Assembly (NCBI RefSeq): GCF_000164865.1
Contig: NC_014618.1
Location: 1,612,001-1,676,000, forward strand
DNA length: 64,000 bases
Direction: 5' to 3'
Source: [Enterobacter] lignolyticus SCF1
GTDB taxonomy: Bacteria > Pseudomonadota > Gammaproteobacteria > Enterobacterales > Enterobacteriaceae
Made by a program: the position numbers and the translations under genes. This document shows, piece by piece, positions 34,816 to 42,861 of the stretch. The notes under the pieces are model-generated. The model ran no database searches and was not told where the DNA came from. It saw only the letters and a list, made by a program, of their open reading frames with translations. Position 1 is the stretch's first letter, and every line of letters starts with the position of its first letter.

Positions 34816-35973
34816 ATGGAAAGAAACGTCACGCTCGATTTCGTTCGCGGCGTCGCGATTCTTGGGATCCTGCTGCTCAATATCACCGCCTTCGGCTTGC
34901 CGAAGGCGGCCTACCTCAACCCGGCCTGGTACGGCGACATCACCCGTCGCGACGCCTGGACCTGGGCTATCCTCGACCTGCTTGTGCAGGTGAAATTCCT
35001 CACCCTGTTCGCGCTGCTGTTTGGCGCCGGGCTGCAGATGCTGCTGGCGCGCGGTAAGCGCTGGATCCAGTCGCGGCTTTCGCTGCTGGCTATCCTCGGT
35101 TTTTGCCATGCGCTGTTCCTCTGGGATGGCGATATCCTGCTGGCCTACGCGCTGGTGGGGCTGGTGTGCTGGCGGATGGTGCGCGACGCGCAGAACGTGA
35201 AATCCCTGTTCAACACCGGCGCGCTGCTGTACCTGATGGGCGTTGGCGTGCTGCTGCTGTTAGGGATGATTTCCGGTACGGCGACGAACCGGTCGTGGGT
35301 GCCGGACGCTGCGAATTTGCAGTATGAACAGTTCTGGAAATTCACCGGCGGCGTTGAGGCCATCAGCAACCGCGCGGACATGCTTTCCGATAACCTGCTG
35401 GCGCTTGGTGCTCAATACGGCTGGCAGCTGGCCGGGATGATGCTGATGGGCGCGGCGCTGATGCGCAGCGGCTGGCTGAAAGGTCAGTTCAGCCTGCGCC
35501 ATTACCGGCAAACGGGGGCGCTGCTGGTGGCGATCGGGATGCTGATCAACCTGCCGGCGATCGTCGCCCAGTGGCGGCTGGGCTGGGATTACCGCTGGTG
35601 CGCGTTCCTGCTGCAGGCGCCGCGCGAGCTTTCCGCGCCGTTTCAGACGATTGGCTATGCCGCGCTGGCCTACGGTTTCTGGCCGCAGATCTGCGGTTCG
35701 CGCCTTGTTGGCGCTATCGCCTGCGTGGGGCGCATGGCGCTGTCCAACTATCTGCTGCAGTCATTAGTTTGCACAACCCTGTTTTACCGGTTTGATTTAT
35801 TTATGAAATTTGACCGTTTCTCGCTATTGACCTTCGTTCCCGCCGTGTGGCTGGTCAACGTGCTGTTTTCGGTTATCTGGTTACGCTACTGGCGCCAGGG
35901 CCCCGTGGAGTGGGTATGGCGGCAGCTAACCGCGCATGCTGCCGGGGCAACACTTTCCAGAACATCCAGATAA
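34816..35973 (+). CDS. yeiB: DUF418 family inner-membrane protein YeiB
   Basis: A 385-residue polytopic membrane protein with about 10 helices: N-terminal DFVRGVAILGILLLNI (DUF1624/DUF418-type start) and C-terminal DUF418 domain including GRMALSNYLLQS. The function is unknown. The start at 34816 has AGGGGAGA and matches E. coli YeiB; the open frame runs back into folE without meaning. It forms a two-gene unit with folE, an arrangement conserved in E. coli. Confidence 0.92.
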   Translation: MERNVTLDFVRGVAILGILLLNITAFGLPKAAYLNPAWYGDITRRDAWTWAILDLLVQVKFLTLFALLFGAGLQMLLARGKRWIQSRLSLLAILGFCHALFLWDGDILLAYALVGLVCWRMVRDAQNVKSLFNTGALLYLMGVGVLLLLGMISGTATNRSWVPDAANLQYEQFWKFTGGVEAISNRADMLSDNLLALGAQYGWQLAGMMLMGAALMRSGWLKGQFSLRHYRQTGALLVAIGMLINLPAIVAQWRLGWDYRWCAFLLQAPRELSAPFQTIGYAALAYGFWPQICGSRLVGAIACVGRMALSNYLLQSLVCTTLFYRFDLFMKFDRFSLLTFVPAVWLVNVLFSVIWLRYWRQGPVEWVWRQLTAHAAGATLSRTSR

Positions 35974-35987
35974 CGATCTGGATCACA
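35972..35987. promoter_or_regulatory. CRP-like site upstream of galS
   Basis: Half-site TCACA at 35983-35987 with a weak partner (AACGA) 6 nt upstream. It overlaps the end of yeiB and precedes the Gal operator, as expected for galS, which CRP activates in E. coli. Confidence 0.4.
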
Positions 35988-36003
35988 ATCATTAACAAAA
36001 CGG

Positions 36004-36019
36004 ATGTAACCGTTTCCAT
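36004..36019. promoter_or_regulatory. GalR/GalS operator of galS
   Basis: ATGTAACCGTTTCCAT fits the gal operator pattern TGNAANCGNTTNCA exactly in its core; it would allow autoregulation by GalS. Confidence 0.8.
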
Positions 36020-36128
36020 CCTTGTGAGCTTCTTCACGTAGCGCATACCGACTCGCTGCCAGAATAGCCTCCTTGCTAAACACAGGGGGCGATCGTGAGT
36101 TACTGCAATATTCAACAGGCTGGTGGCT

Positions 36129-37151
36129 ATGATCACCATTCGTGACGTGGCGCGCCAGGCGGGTGTTTCCGTCGCGACCGTCTCCAGAGTACTGAACGAC
36201 AGTCCGCTGGTAAGCCCTGAAACCCGCGAGACGGTCATGAAGGCCGTATCCGCGCTGGGCTACCGGCCAAACGCCAATGCGCAGGCGCTGGCGACGCAGG
36301 TCAGCGATACGATTGGCGTGGTGGTGATGGACGTCTCCGATGCCTTCTTCGGCGCGCTGGTGAAGGCGGTGGATACCGTTGCCCAGCAGTTTCAGAAAAA
36401 TGTGCTTATCGGCAACAGCTATCACGAGGCGGAGAAGGAGCGCAACGCCATTGAAGTGCTGATACGCCAGCGCTGCAACGCCTTGATTGTTCATTCAAAA
36501 GCGCTAAGCGACGCCGAGATTTCCGCCTTTATGGCGCAGATCCCTGGCATGGTGCTGATTAACCGTATTGTTCCGGGATACGCCCATCGCTGCGTTGGGT
36601 TAGACAACATCAGCGGCGCGATGATGGCGACCCGGATGCTGCTCAACCAGGGGCACCAGCGCATCGGCTACCTCTCGTCCAGCCACCGCATTGAAGATGA
36701 CGCCATGCGGCGCGAGGGCTGGCAGCGGGCGCTCAGCGAGCAGGGGATTATCGCGCCTGAGAGCTGGGTTGGCACCGGTACGCCGGACTTACAGGGCGGC
36801 GAAGCGGCAATGGTGGAGCTGCTTGGGCGCAACCTGGGACTCACGGCAGTCTTTGCCTACAATGACAATATGGCGGCCGGGGCGTTGACGACGCTTAAGG
36901 ATAACGGGATTGCGGTGCCGCAGCATTTGTCGCTGATCGGCTTTGACGATATTCCCATCGCCCGTTACACCGACCCGCAGCTGACGACCGTGCGCTATCC
37001 CATCGTTTCCATGGCAAAGCTGGCGACAGAGCTGGCGCTGATGGGCGCGGCGGGCACGCTGGATGCCAGCGCCAGCCACTGCTTCATGCCGACGCTGGTA
37101 CGCCGCCATTCTGTCGCCCAGCGGCAATCTGTGGGGCCGATCACTAACTGA
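36129..37151 (+). CDS. galS: Galactose-responsive LacI-family repressor GalS
   Basis: Isorepressor of the gal/mgl regulon that releases DNA when D-galactose or fucose binds. It has 340 residues, a few shorter than E. coli GalS. The N-terminal LacI HTH reads MITIRDVARQAGVSVATVSRVLN with its hinge helix near 50-58; the effector domain ends with CFMPTLVRRHSVA. Two starts are possible, GTG at 36123 and ATG at 36129; the ATG gives the standard LacI-family beginning. It lies upstream of mglB on the same strand, and gal operators precede both genes. Confidence 0.95.
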   Translation: MITIRDVARQAGVSVATVSRVLNDSPLVSPETRETVMKAVSALGYRPNANAQALATQVSDTIGVVVMDVSDAFFGALVKAVDTVAQQFQKNVLIGNSYHEAEKERNAIEVLIRQRCNALIVHSKALSDAEISAFMAQIPGMVLINRIVPGYAHRCVGLDNISGAMMATRMLLNQGHQRIGYLSSSHRIEDDAMRREGWQRALSEQGIIAPESWVGTGTPDLQGGEAAMVELLGRNLGLTAVFAYNDNMAAGALTTLKDNGIAVPQHLSLIGFDDIPIARYTDPQLTTVRYPIVSMAKLATELALMGAAGTLDASASHCFMPTLVRRHSVAQRQSVGPITN

Positions 37152-37163
37152 CGATACGGCGGA

Positions 37164-37179
37164 ATGTAACCGCTTTCAA
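37164..37179. promoter_or_regulatory. GalR/GalS operator of mglBAC
   Basis: ATGTAACCGCTTTCAA matches the gal operator core TGNAANCGNTTNCA at every fixed position. It sits just upstream of the CRP site, the arrangement known for mgl in E. coli. Confidence 0.85.
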
Positions 37180-37181
37180 TC

Positions 37182-37197
37182 TGTGAGTAAATTCACA
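37182..37197. promoter_or_regulatory. CRP site of the mgl promoter
   Basis: TGTGAGTAAATTCACA is a perfect TGTGA-N6-TCACA site. A -10 (TATGAT, 37219-37224) puts its centre about 41 nt before the start of transcription, a class II activator position. Confidence 0.9.
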
Positions 37198-37434
37198 GTA
37201 TCTTAACATTGCGCTGGCTATGATGGCAGCGTTTGTAAGGCTGAAACGCTATGTAACGGTGATTAATCACTTTTCCCATAACGACAGCGCGCTGAACTAT
37301 CATTTAAACGCACTTCGGGAGCGTTACCGAACACGGAAGAACGTATTTTTATAAATTTACTTCGGCGGTCAGTAACAACCCTTTAACGTTTTGCCCGCCG
37401 AGAAACTACCCTGCATAATAAAACCGGAGATACC

Positions 37435-38433
37435 ATGAATAAGAAGGTGTTAACCCTGTCTGCTCTGATGGCAAGCATGTTTTTCGGTGCCGCTGCACAC
37501 GCTGCTGACACGCGTATCGGTGTCACTATTTACAAATATGACGACAACTTCATGTCGGTTGTGCGTAAGGCGATTGAGAAAGACGCGAAAGCCTCCCCGG
37601 ACGTACAGCTGCTGATGAACGACTCCCAGAACGACCAGTCCAAGCAGAACGATCAGATTGACGTGCTGCTGGCGAAAGGCGTGAAGGCGCTGGCCATCAA
37701 CCTGGTTGACCCGGCTGCCGCAGGCACCGTGATTGAAAAAGCCCGCGCGCAGAACGTACCGGTGGTCTTTTTCAACAAAGAGCCTGCTCGTAAGGCGCTG
37801 GACAGCTACGACAAAGCGTTCTACGTGGGCACCGACTCTAAAGAATCCGGTATTATCCAGGGTGACCTGATCGCCAAGCACTGGGAAGCGAATAAGAACT
37901 GGGATCTGAACAAAGACGGTCAGATTCAGTATGTGCTGCTGAAAGGCGAACCAGGCCATCCGGATGCGGAAGCGCGCACCACCTACGTTATCAAAGAGCT
38001 GAACAACAAAGGCATTAAGACTGAGCAGCTGCAGATGGATACCGCAATGTGGGATACCGCACAGGCTAAAGACAAAATGGATGCCTGGCTCTCCGGTCCG
38101 AACGCCAACAAAATCGAAGTGGTTATCGCCAACAACGATGCGATGGCAATGGGTGCTGTAGAAGCGCTGAAAGCGCACAACAAGTCCAGCATTCCTGTGT
38201 TTGGCGTTGATGCCCTGCCGGAAGCGCTGGCGCTGGTGAAATCCGGCGCTATGGCCGGTACCGTGCTGAACGATGCCAACAACCAGGCGAAAGCGACCTT
38301 CGATCTGGCTAAAAACCTGGCTGCGGGTAAAGAGCCTGCGGCGGGAACCCAGTGGAAAATCGAGAACAAGGTTGTCCGTATTCCTTACGTCGGCGTTGAT
38401 AAAGACAACCTGGCGCAGTTCATCGGTAAGTAA
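37435..38433 (+). CDS. mglB: Galactose/methyl-galactoside ABC importer, periplasmic binding protein
   Basis: Periplasmic glucose/galactose-binding protein that feeds MglAC and signals to the Trg chemoreceptor. It has 332 residues: signal peptide MNKKVLTLSALMASMFFGAAAHA cleaved before ADTRIG, then two Rossmann-like lobes of the periplasmic-binding fold. The calcium-binding loop near DLNKDGQIQ is conserved. It is first in mglBAC, and its leader of about 200 nt carries the Gal and CRP sites. Hairpins after the stop probably raise mglB mRNA relative to mglAC. Confidence 0.97.
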   Translation: MNKKVLTLSALMASMFFGAAAHAADTRIGVTIYKYDDNFMSVVRKAIEKDAKASPDVQLLMNDSQNDQSKQNDQIDVLLAKGVKALAINLVDPAAAGTVIEKARAQNVPVVFFNKEPARKALDSYDKAFYVGTDSKESGIIQGDLIAKHWEANKNWDLNKDGQIQYVLLKGEPGHPDAEARTTYVIKELNNKGIKTEQLQMDTAMWDTAQAKDKMDAWLSGPNANKIEVVIANNDAMAMGAVEALKAHNKSSIPVFGVDALPEALALVKSGAMAGTVLNDANNQAKATFDLAKNLAAGKEPAAGTQWKIENKVVRIPYVGVDKDNLAQFIGK

Positions 38434-38439
38434 TTATCA

Positions 38440-38458
38440 GGGCGCCGTCCTGGCGCCC
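38440..38458 (+). promoter_or_regulatory. mglB-mglA intercistronic hairpin 1
   Basis: GGGCGCC and GGCGCCC arms with a 5-nt loop, 6 nt after the mglB stop. It is likely to stabilise the abundant mglB transcript or partly end transcription. Confidence 0.6.
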
Positions 38459-38482
38459 GTCGTAATGTAATAATGACTTAAC

Positions 38483-38506
38483 CCCGTGCTGGATGTTCAG
38501 CACGGG
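38483..38506 (+). promoter_or_regulatory. mglB-mglA intercistronic hairpin 2
   Basis: CCCGTGCTG and CAGCACGGG, perfect 9-bp arms with a 6-nt loop, no T-run; second of two stems between binding protein and ATPase genes. Confidence 0.6.
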
Positions 38507-38532
38507 CAACACTCGCGCAGCCAGGGTTAACT

Positions 38533-40053
38533 ATGGTCAGCAATAACACAGAATCGTCCGGCGAATTCTTGTTGGAAATGAGCAACATCAACAAATCATT
38601 TCCCGGCGTAAAAGCGCTCGATAATGTTAATTTAAAGGTGCGTCCTCACTCCATTCACGCATTAATGGGGGAGAACGGCGCCGGTAAATCAACGTTATTA
38701 AAATGCCTGTTTGGAATCTATCAAAAAGATTCCGGTAGTATTATTTTTCAGGGAAAAGAGATCGATTTTCATTCTGCGAAAGAAGCACTGGAAAATGGGA
38801 TTTCCATGGTGCACCAGGAGCTGAACCTGGTATTGCAGCGGTCGGTGATGGACAACATGTGGCTGGGGCGCTACCCCACCAAAGGCATGTTTGTCGATCA
38901 GGACAAAATGTACCGCGACACCAAAGCGATTTTTGACGAGCTGGATATCGATATCGACCCGCGGGCGCGCGTCGGTACGCTTTCCGTCTCGCAGATGCAG
39001 ATGATCGAAATTGCGAAAGCGTTCTCCTATAACGCCAAAATCGTTATTATGGATGAACCGACCTCGTCCTTAACGGAAAAAGAGGTCAACCATCTGTTTA
39101 AAATTATCCGTAAGCTGAAAGAGCGCGGCTGCGGTATTGTCTATATCTCCCACAAGATGGAAGAGATCTTCCAGCTGTGCGATGAAATTACCATCCTGCG
39201 CGACGGCCAGTGGATTGCCACACAGCCGCTGGAAGGGCTGGATATGGATAAGATTATCGCCATGATGGTAGGGCGCTCGCTGAACCAGCGCTTCCCGGAT
39301 AAACAAAACACGCCCGGAGAAGTGATTCTCGAAGTGCGTAACCTGACGTCGCTGCGCCAGCCGTCCATTCGCGATATCTCCTTTGACCTGCATAAAGGCG
39401 AAATTCTGGGTATCGCCGGTCTGGTGGGGGCGAAGCGCACTGATATTGTCGAAACCCTGTTCGGCATCCGTGAAAAATCGGATGGCACTATTACGCTGCA
39501 CGGCAAAAAAATTAATAACCATAACGCCAACGAAGCCATTAACCACGGCTTTGCGCTGGTGACCGAAGAGCGCCGTTCAACGGGGATTTACGCCTACCTT
39601 GATATCGGCTTTAACTCGCTGATTTCTAATATTCGCAATTACAAAGGCAAAATCGGATTACTCGATAACTCCCGTATGAAGAGCGACACCCAGTGGGTGA
39701 TTGACTCCATGCGCGTCAAAACGCCGGGCCACCGTACGCAAATCGGTTCGCTTTCCGGCGGTAACCAGCAAAAGGTGATCATCGGCCGCTGGCTGCTGAC
39801 CCAGCCGGAAATTCTGATGCTCGACGAACCGACGCGCGGTATTGACGTCGGTGCCAAGTTTGAAATTTATCAGCTCATCGCCGAACTGGCGAAGAAAGGA
39901 AAAGGGATCATTATTATTTCCTCCGAAATGCCGGAGCTGCTTGGGATCACTGACCGTATTCTGGTAATGAGCAATGGCCTTGTCGCTGGAATTGTTGAAA
40001 CTAAAACCACAACGCAGAACGAAATTTTACGTCTTGCGTCTTTGCACCTTTAA
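38533..40053 (+). CDS. mglA: Galactose/methyl-galactoside ABC importer, ATP-binding protein
   Basis: Double ABC ATPase of the sugar CUT2 family energising MglC. It has 506 residues, as in E. coli. The N-terminal module has Walker A GENGAGKS, signature LSVSQMQM and Walker B IVIMDEPTSS. The C-terminal module keeps LSGGNQQK and LMLDEPTRG, but its Walker A is degenerate (GLVGAKRTDIVE), which is normal for CUT2 ATPases. It precedes mglC by 15 nt. Confidence 0.97.
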   Translation: MVSNNTESSGEFLLEMSNINKSFPGVKALDNVNLKVRPHSIHALMGENGAGKSTLLKCLFGIYQKDSGSIIFQGKEIDFHSAKEALENGISMVHQELNLVLQRSVMDNMWLGRYPTKGMFVDQDKMYRDTKAIFDELDIDIDPRARVGTLSVSQMQMIEIAKAFSYNAKIVIMDEPTSSLTEKEVNHLFKIIRKLKERGCGIVYISHKMEEIFQLCDEITILRDGQWIATQPLEGLDMDKIIAMMVGRSLNQRFPDKQNTPGEVILEVRNLTSLRQPSIRDISFDLHKGEILGIAGLVGAKRTDIVETLFGIREKSDGTITLHGKKINNHNANEAINHGFALVTEERRSTGIYAYLDIGFNSLISNIRNYKGKIGLLDNSRMKSDTQWVIDSMRVKTPGHRTQIGSLSGGNQQKVIIGRWLLTQPEILMLDEPTRGIDVGAKFEIYQLIAELAKKGKGIIIISSEMPELLGITDRILVMSNGLVAGIVETKTTTQNEILRLASLHL

Positions 40054-40068
40054 GATCAGGGGCTCCAA

Positions 40069-41079
40069 ATGAGTGCGTTAAATAAAAAAAGTTTTCTCAC
40101 TTATCTGAAAGAAGGCGGTATCTACGTTGTTCTTTTAGTGTTACTGGCCATTATTATTTTCCAGGACCCCACGTTCTTAAGTCTGCTGAACTTGAGTAAC
40201 ATCCTGACCCAGTCGTCAGTGCGTATTATTATCGCGCTGGGCGTCGCCGGTCTTATCGTCACCCAGGGGACGGACCTGTCCGCTGGTCGTCAGGTCGGTC
40301 TGGCGGCGGTTATCGCCGCTACGCTGCTGCAGTCCGTGGATAACGCAAACAAGGTATTCCCGGATATGGCGACCATGCCGATTCCGCTGGTCATCCTGAT
40401 TGTTTGCGCGATTGGCGCCATTATCGGTCTGGTTAACGGCATTATCATCGCCTACCTCAACGTGACGCCGTTTATCACCACCCTGGGTACGATGATTATC
40501 GTGTACGGCATCAACTCCCTGTACTACGACTTCGTCGGCGCATCGCCTATCTCCGGGTTTGATTCGCACTTCTCGACCTTTGCGCAAGGGTTTATCGCGC
40601 TTGGCGGATTCCGCTTATCCTACATCACCTTCTATGCGCTTATCGCCATCGTGTTCGTGTGGATCCTGTGGAATAAAACCCGTTTTGGTAAAAACATCTT
40701 CGCTATCGGCGGCAACCCGGAAGCCGCGAAAGTGTCCGGCGTTAACGTCGCGCTGAACCTGCTGATGATTTACGCCCTGTCCGGCGTGTTCTACGCCTTC
40801 GGCGGGATGCTGGAAGCGGGTCGTATCGGCTCAGCCACCAACAACCTCGGCTTTATGTACGAACTGGATGCGATTGCCGCCTGCGTGGTGGGCGGGGTGT
40901 CCTTTAGCGGCGGCGTCGGTACGGTTATCGGCGTGGTGACCGGTGTTATCATCTTTACCGTTATCAACTACGGTCTGACCTACATCGGCGTGAACCCGTA
41001 CTGGCAGTATATTATTAAAGGCGCCATCATTATCTTCGCGGTGGCGCTGGATTCCCTGAAGTACGCGCGTAAGAAGTAA
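40069..41079 (+). CDS. mglC: Galactose/methyl-galactoside ABC importer, permease
   Basis: Polytopic CUT2-type permease (RbsC/MglC family), 336 residues as in E. coli, with about ten helices, the conserved GGIDLS-like segment here reading TQGTDLSAGRQVGL, and the loop FAIGGNPEAAKVSGVNV that contacts the ATPase. It ends the mgl operon, closed by a long perfect hairpin. Galactose, glucose and beta-methylgalactoside are the expected substrates. Confidence 0.97.
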   Translation: MSALNKKSFLTYLKEGGIYVVLLVLLAIIIFQDPTFLSLLNLSNILTQSSVRIIIALGVAGLIVTQGTDLSAGRQVGLAAVIAATLLQSVDNANKVFPDMATMPIPLVILIVCAIGAIIGLVNGIIIAYLNVTPFITTLGTMIIVYGINSLYYDFVGASPISGFDSHFSTFAQGFIALGGFRLSYITFYALIAIVFVWILWNKTRFGKNIFAIGGNPEAAKVSGVNVALNLLMIYALSGVFYAFGGMLEAGRIGSATNNLGFMYELDAIAACVVGGVSFSGGVGTVIGVVTGVIIFTVINYGLTYIGVNPYWQYIIKGAIIIFAVALDSLKYARKK

Positions 41080-41096
41080 TTCCGCTTATCAGGCAG

Positions 41097-41128
41097 AGAC
41101 ACAGCCCGGCATTCGCCGGGCTGTGTCT
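41097..41128. terminator. Long hairpin between mglC and the DUF1097 gene
   Basis: Perfect 14-bp arms AGACACAGCCCGGC and GCCGGGCTGTGTCT with a 4-nt ATTC loop, between two convergent stops and touching the DUF1097 stop codon. There is no strong T-run, but stem length and position argue for a shared terminator. Confidence 0.7.
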
Positions 41129-41577
41129 TATGGTTTGCGGGCGATGAGCAGTCCGCTGTTTTTCATGGCGTAGCCAAAAAACAGGCCGACCAGCAGCGAA
41201 GGCAGCACCGCCTGCCAGTTGCTGTTGCTGGCGAAGGTTGCGCAGGCGCCGATAAACGTGCCGGGGACAAAAGAGAGCCATCCGTTTTTGGCCTGAATGC
41301 ACATGACGAAGGCCACGATGGCGGTCAACAGATAGCCGACCGCCGTGAGCGCAGGGGCGGCGGCGCTGCCATAGATAATCACCTCCGCCCAGAAGACGCC
41401 GCTCAGCAGCGTGCAGCAGGATATGCCCAGCCCCTTCAGGCCGCCCTGCGGGCAGGCAAAATACGCGGTACAGCCAAGAAAACCCGCCCAACTGAGTAAC
41501 CCCAGCGTCACGGCAACCCAGCTCCAGATACCGGATAAAATGCCAGTGGTCAGTGCAATTGCGACAAGAGTACTCAT
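41128..41577 (-). CDS. DUF1097 family membrane protein
   Basis: A 149-residue protein with about five hydrophobic helices, related to the DUF1097 (YcdZ-type) inner-membrane family; function unknown. Segments such as YFACPQGGLKGLGISCCTLLSGVFWA recall that family. AAGGA precedes its ATG and directly follows a strong hairpin. It lies 48 nt after preA on the same strand, so it is probably part of the preTA transcript. From memory it is absent between preA and mglC in E. coli K-12. A role in moving pyrimidines or their reduced products is possible but only a guess from position. Confidence 0.75.
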   Translation of the reverse strand: MSTLVAIALTTGILSGIWSWVAVTLGLLSWAGFLGCTAYFACPQGGLKGLGISCCTLLSGVFWAEVIIYGSAAAPALTAVGYLLTAIVAFVMCIQAKNGWLSFVPGTFIGACATFASNSNWQAVLPSLLVGLFFGYAMKNSGLLIARKP

Positions 41578-41587
41578 AGCGATGTCC

Positions 41588-41613
41588 TTCCGGCCCGCCC
41601 GCGCGGGCCGGAA
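41588..41613 (-). promoter_or_regulatory. Hairpin between preA and the DUF1097 gene
   Basis: Perfect 11-bp arms TTCCGGCCCGC and GCGGGCCGGAA with a 4-nt loop. On the minus strand the second arm runs into the AAGGA ribosome-binding site of the next gene, so it may limit its translation or transcription. Confidence 0.55.
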
Positions 41614-41625
41614 ACGTGTAAGGCG

Positions 41626-42861
41626 TTAAAGGGTGACGGCGTGCTCTTTTTCGCCGGGTTTAAACGCGATATTGCCGAGGCTGATGCAGGCAACCGGACA
41701 AACGTGCCCGCACAGCAAACAGCCCACGCATTTTTCGGTATTGCAGTGCGGCGTGCGGGTGTCCTCATTCCACTCCATCGCCTGATGGCCGCCGTCGTAG
41801 CAGGAGATATAGCAGCGACCGCAGCCCACGCATTTATCCAGGTGAATCTGCGGATAAACGATATAGCTGCGATCCAGTTCTTCGGCCGGAACGATGTTGC
41901 TATTCGCCAGGCCGACCATCTCATCCAGCGCGGCATATCCGCGATCGGCAAGGTAGTGCGACAGGCCGCTTATCATATCTTCTACGATGCGGTAGCCGTA
42001 CTGCATGATGCCGGTGGTGACCTGAAGCGTAGCGGCGCCCAGCAGTAAAAATTCGGCGGCGTCTTCCCAGTTCTCAATGCCGCCGATGCCGCTGATGGGG
42101 AAATCCTTCAGCTCCGGGTGGGTGCGCAGCTGCTGCACAAAGCGCAGGGCGATAGGCTTCACCGCTTTGCCGGAGTAACCGGAAATGCTGGATTTGCCGT
42201 TGACGATCGGCATGCCTGTTTTCTGGTTGAGGTCGATATTGGTAATCGATTTGACGGTGTTAATGGCGGCAATACCGTCCGCGCCGCCGCGTTTCGCCGC
42301 CAGCGCGACCTCACACATGTCGCCGATGTTTGGCGTCATTTTTGCGAGCATCGGCAGGGTTGAGCCGCGTTTTACCGCCCGGCAGTATTTTTCCACCAGC
42401 TCCGGGCTTTGCCCGACATCGCTGCCCATCGCGTGCGAGGTCATCTGCGGGCAGGAGAAGTTGCATTCGATCATATCCGCGCCGGCTTCTTCCACCAGAT
42501 GCGCCAGTTCCTGCCACTGCTGCTCATTTTCCCCCATGATGGAGGCGATCAGCACGTTGTCCGGGTAGTCCTGTTTCAGCCGGCGGATCGCCGCCAGGTT
42601 TTCCGCCAGCGGATGTTCGGCTATCTGCTCCATATTCTTAAAGCCGACAAACCCGGTGTCTTCTTTTGTCAGATGGTCAAAGCGCGGAGAAACTTCATTG
42701 GCGATAAAGAAACCGATGGTTTTAAACACCACGCCGCCCCAGCCGGTATCGTAGGCTTTGGCGCACATCTCATAGCAGTTGCCGACCGGAGAAGAGGAGA
42801 GGCAGAACGGATTGGGGAATTTCACGCCGCAAAAGGTAATCGACAGATCTTTCGTTAACAT
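41626..42861 (-). CDS. preA: NAD-dependent dihydropyrimidine dehydrogenase, PreA subunit
   Basis: FMN-containing subunit that reduces uracil and thymine to the 5,6-dihydro forms with PreT. It has 411 residues as in E. coli: a dihydroorotate dehydrogenase-like barrel with the catalytic cysteine region ECNFSCPQM, then a C-terminal ferredoxin domain with two 4Fe-4S motifs, CVGCGRCYISC and CVGCLLCGHVC. The ATG at 42861 has AGGAGG 7 nt upstream; the TTG two codons earlier is too close to it. The gene overlaps preT by 7 nt. Confidence 0.95.
   Translation of the reverse strand: MLTKDLSITFCGVKFPNPFCLSSSPVGNCYEMCAKAYDTGWGGVVFKTIGFFIANEVSPRFDHLTKEDTGFVGFKNMEQIAEHPLAENLAAIRRLKQDYPDNVLIASIMGENEQQWQELAHLVEEAGADMIECNFSCPQMTSHAMGSDVGQSPELVEKYCRAVKRGSTLPMLAKMTPNIGDMCEVALAAKRGGADGIAAINTVKSITNIDLNQKTGMPIVNGKSSISGYSGKAVKPIALRFVQQLRTHPELKDFPISGIGGIENWEDAAEFLLLGAATLQVTTGIMQYGYRIVEDMISGLSHYLADRGYAALDEMVGLANSNIVPAEELDRSYIVYPQIHLDKCVGCGRCYISCYDGGHQAMEWNEDTRTPHCNTEKCVGCLLCGHVCPVACISLGNIAFKPGEKEHAVTL

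Noticed and set aside
39400..39440. Degenerate Walker A in the second half of MglA as a damaged gene
   Set aside because: This degeneracy is normal for CUT2-family sugar ATPases and is present in E. coli MglA.
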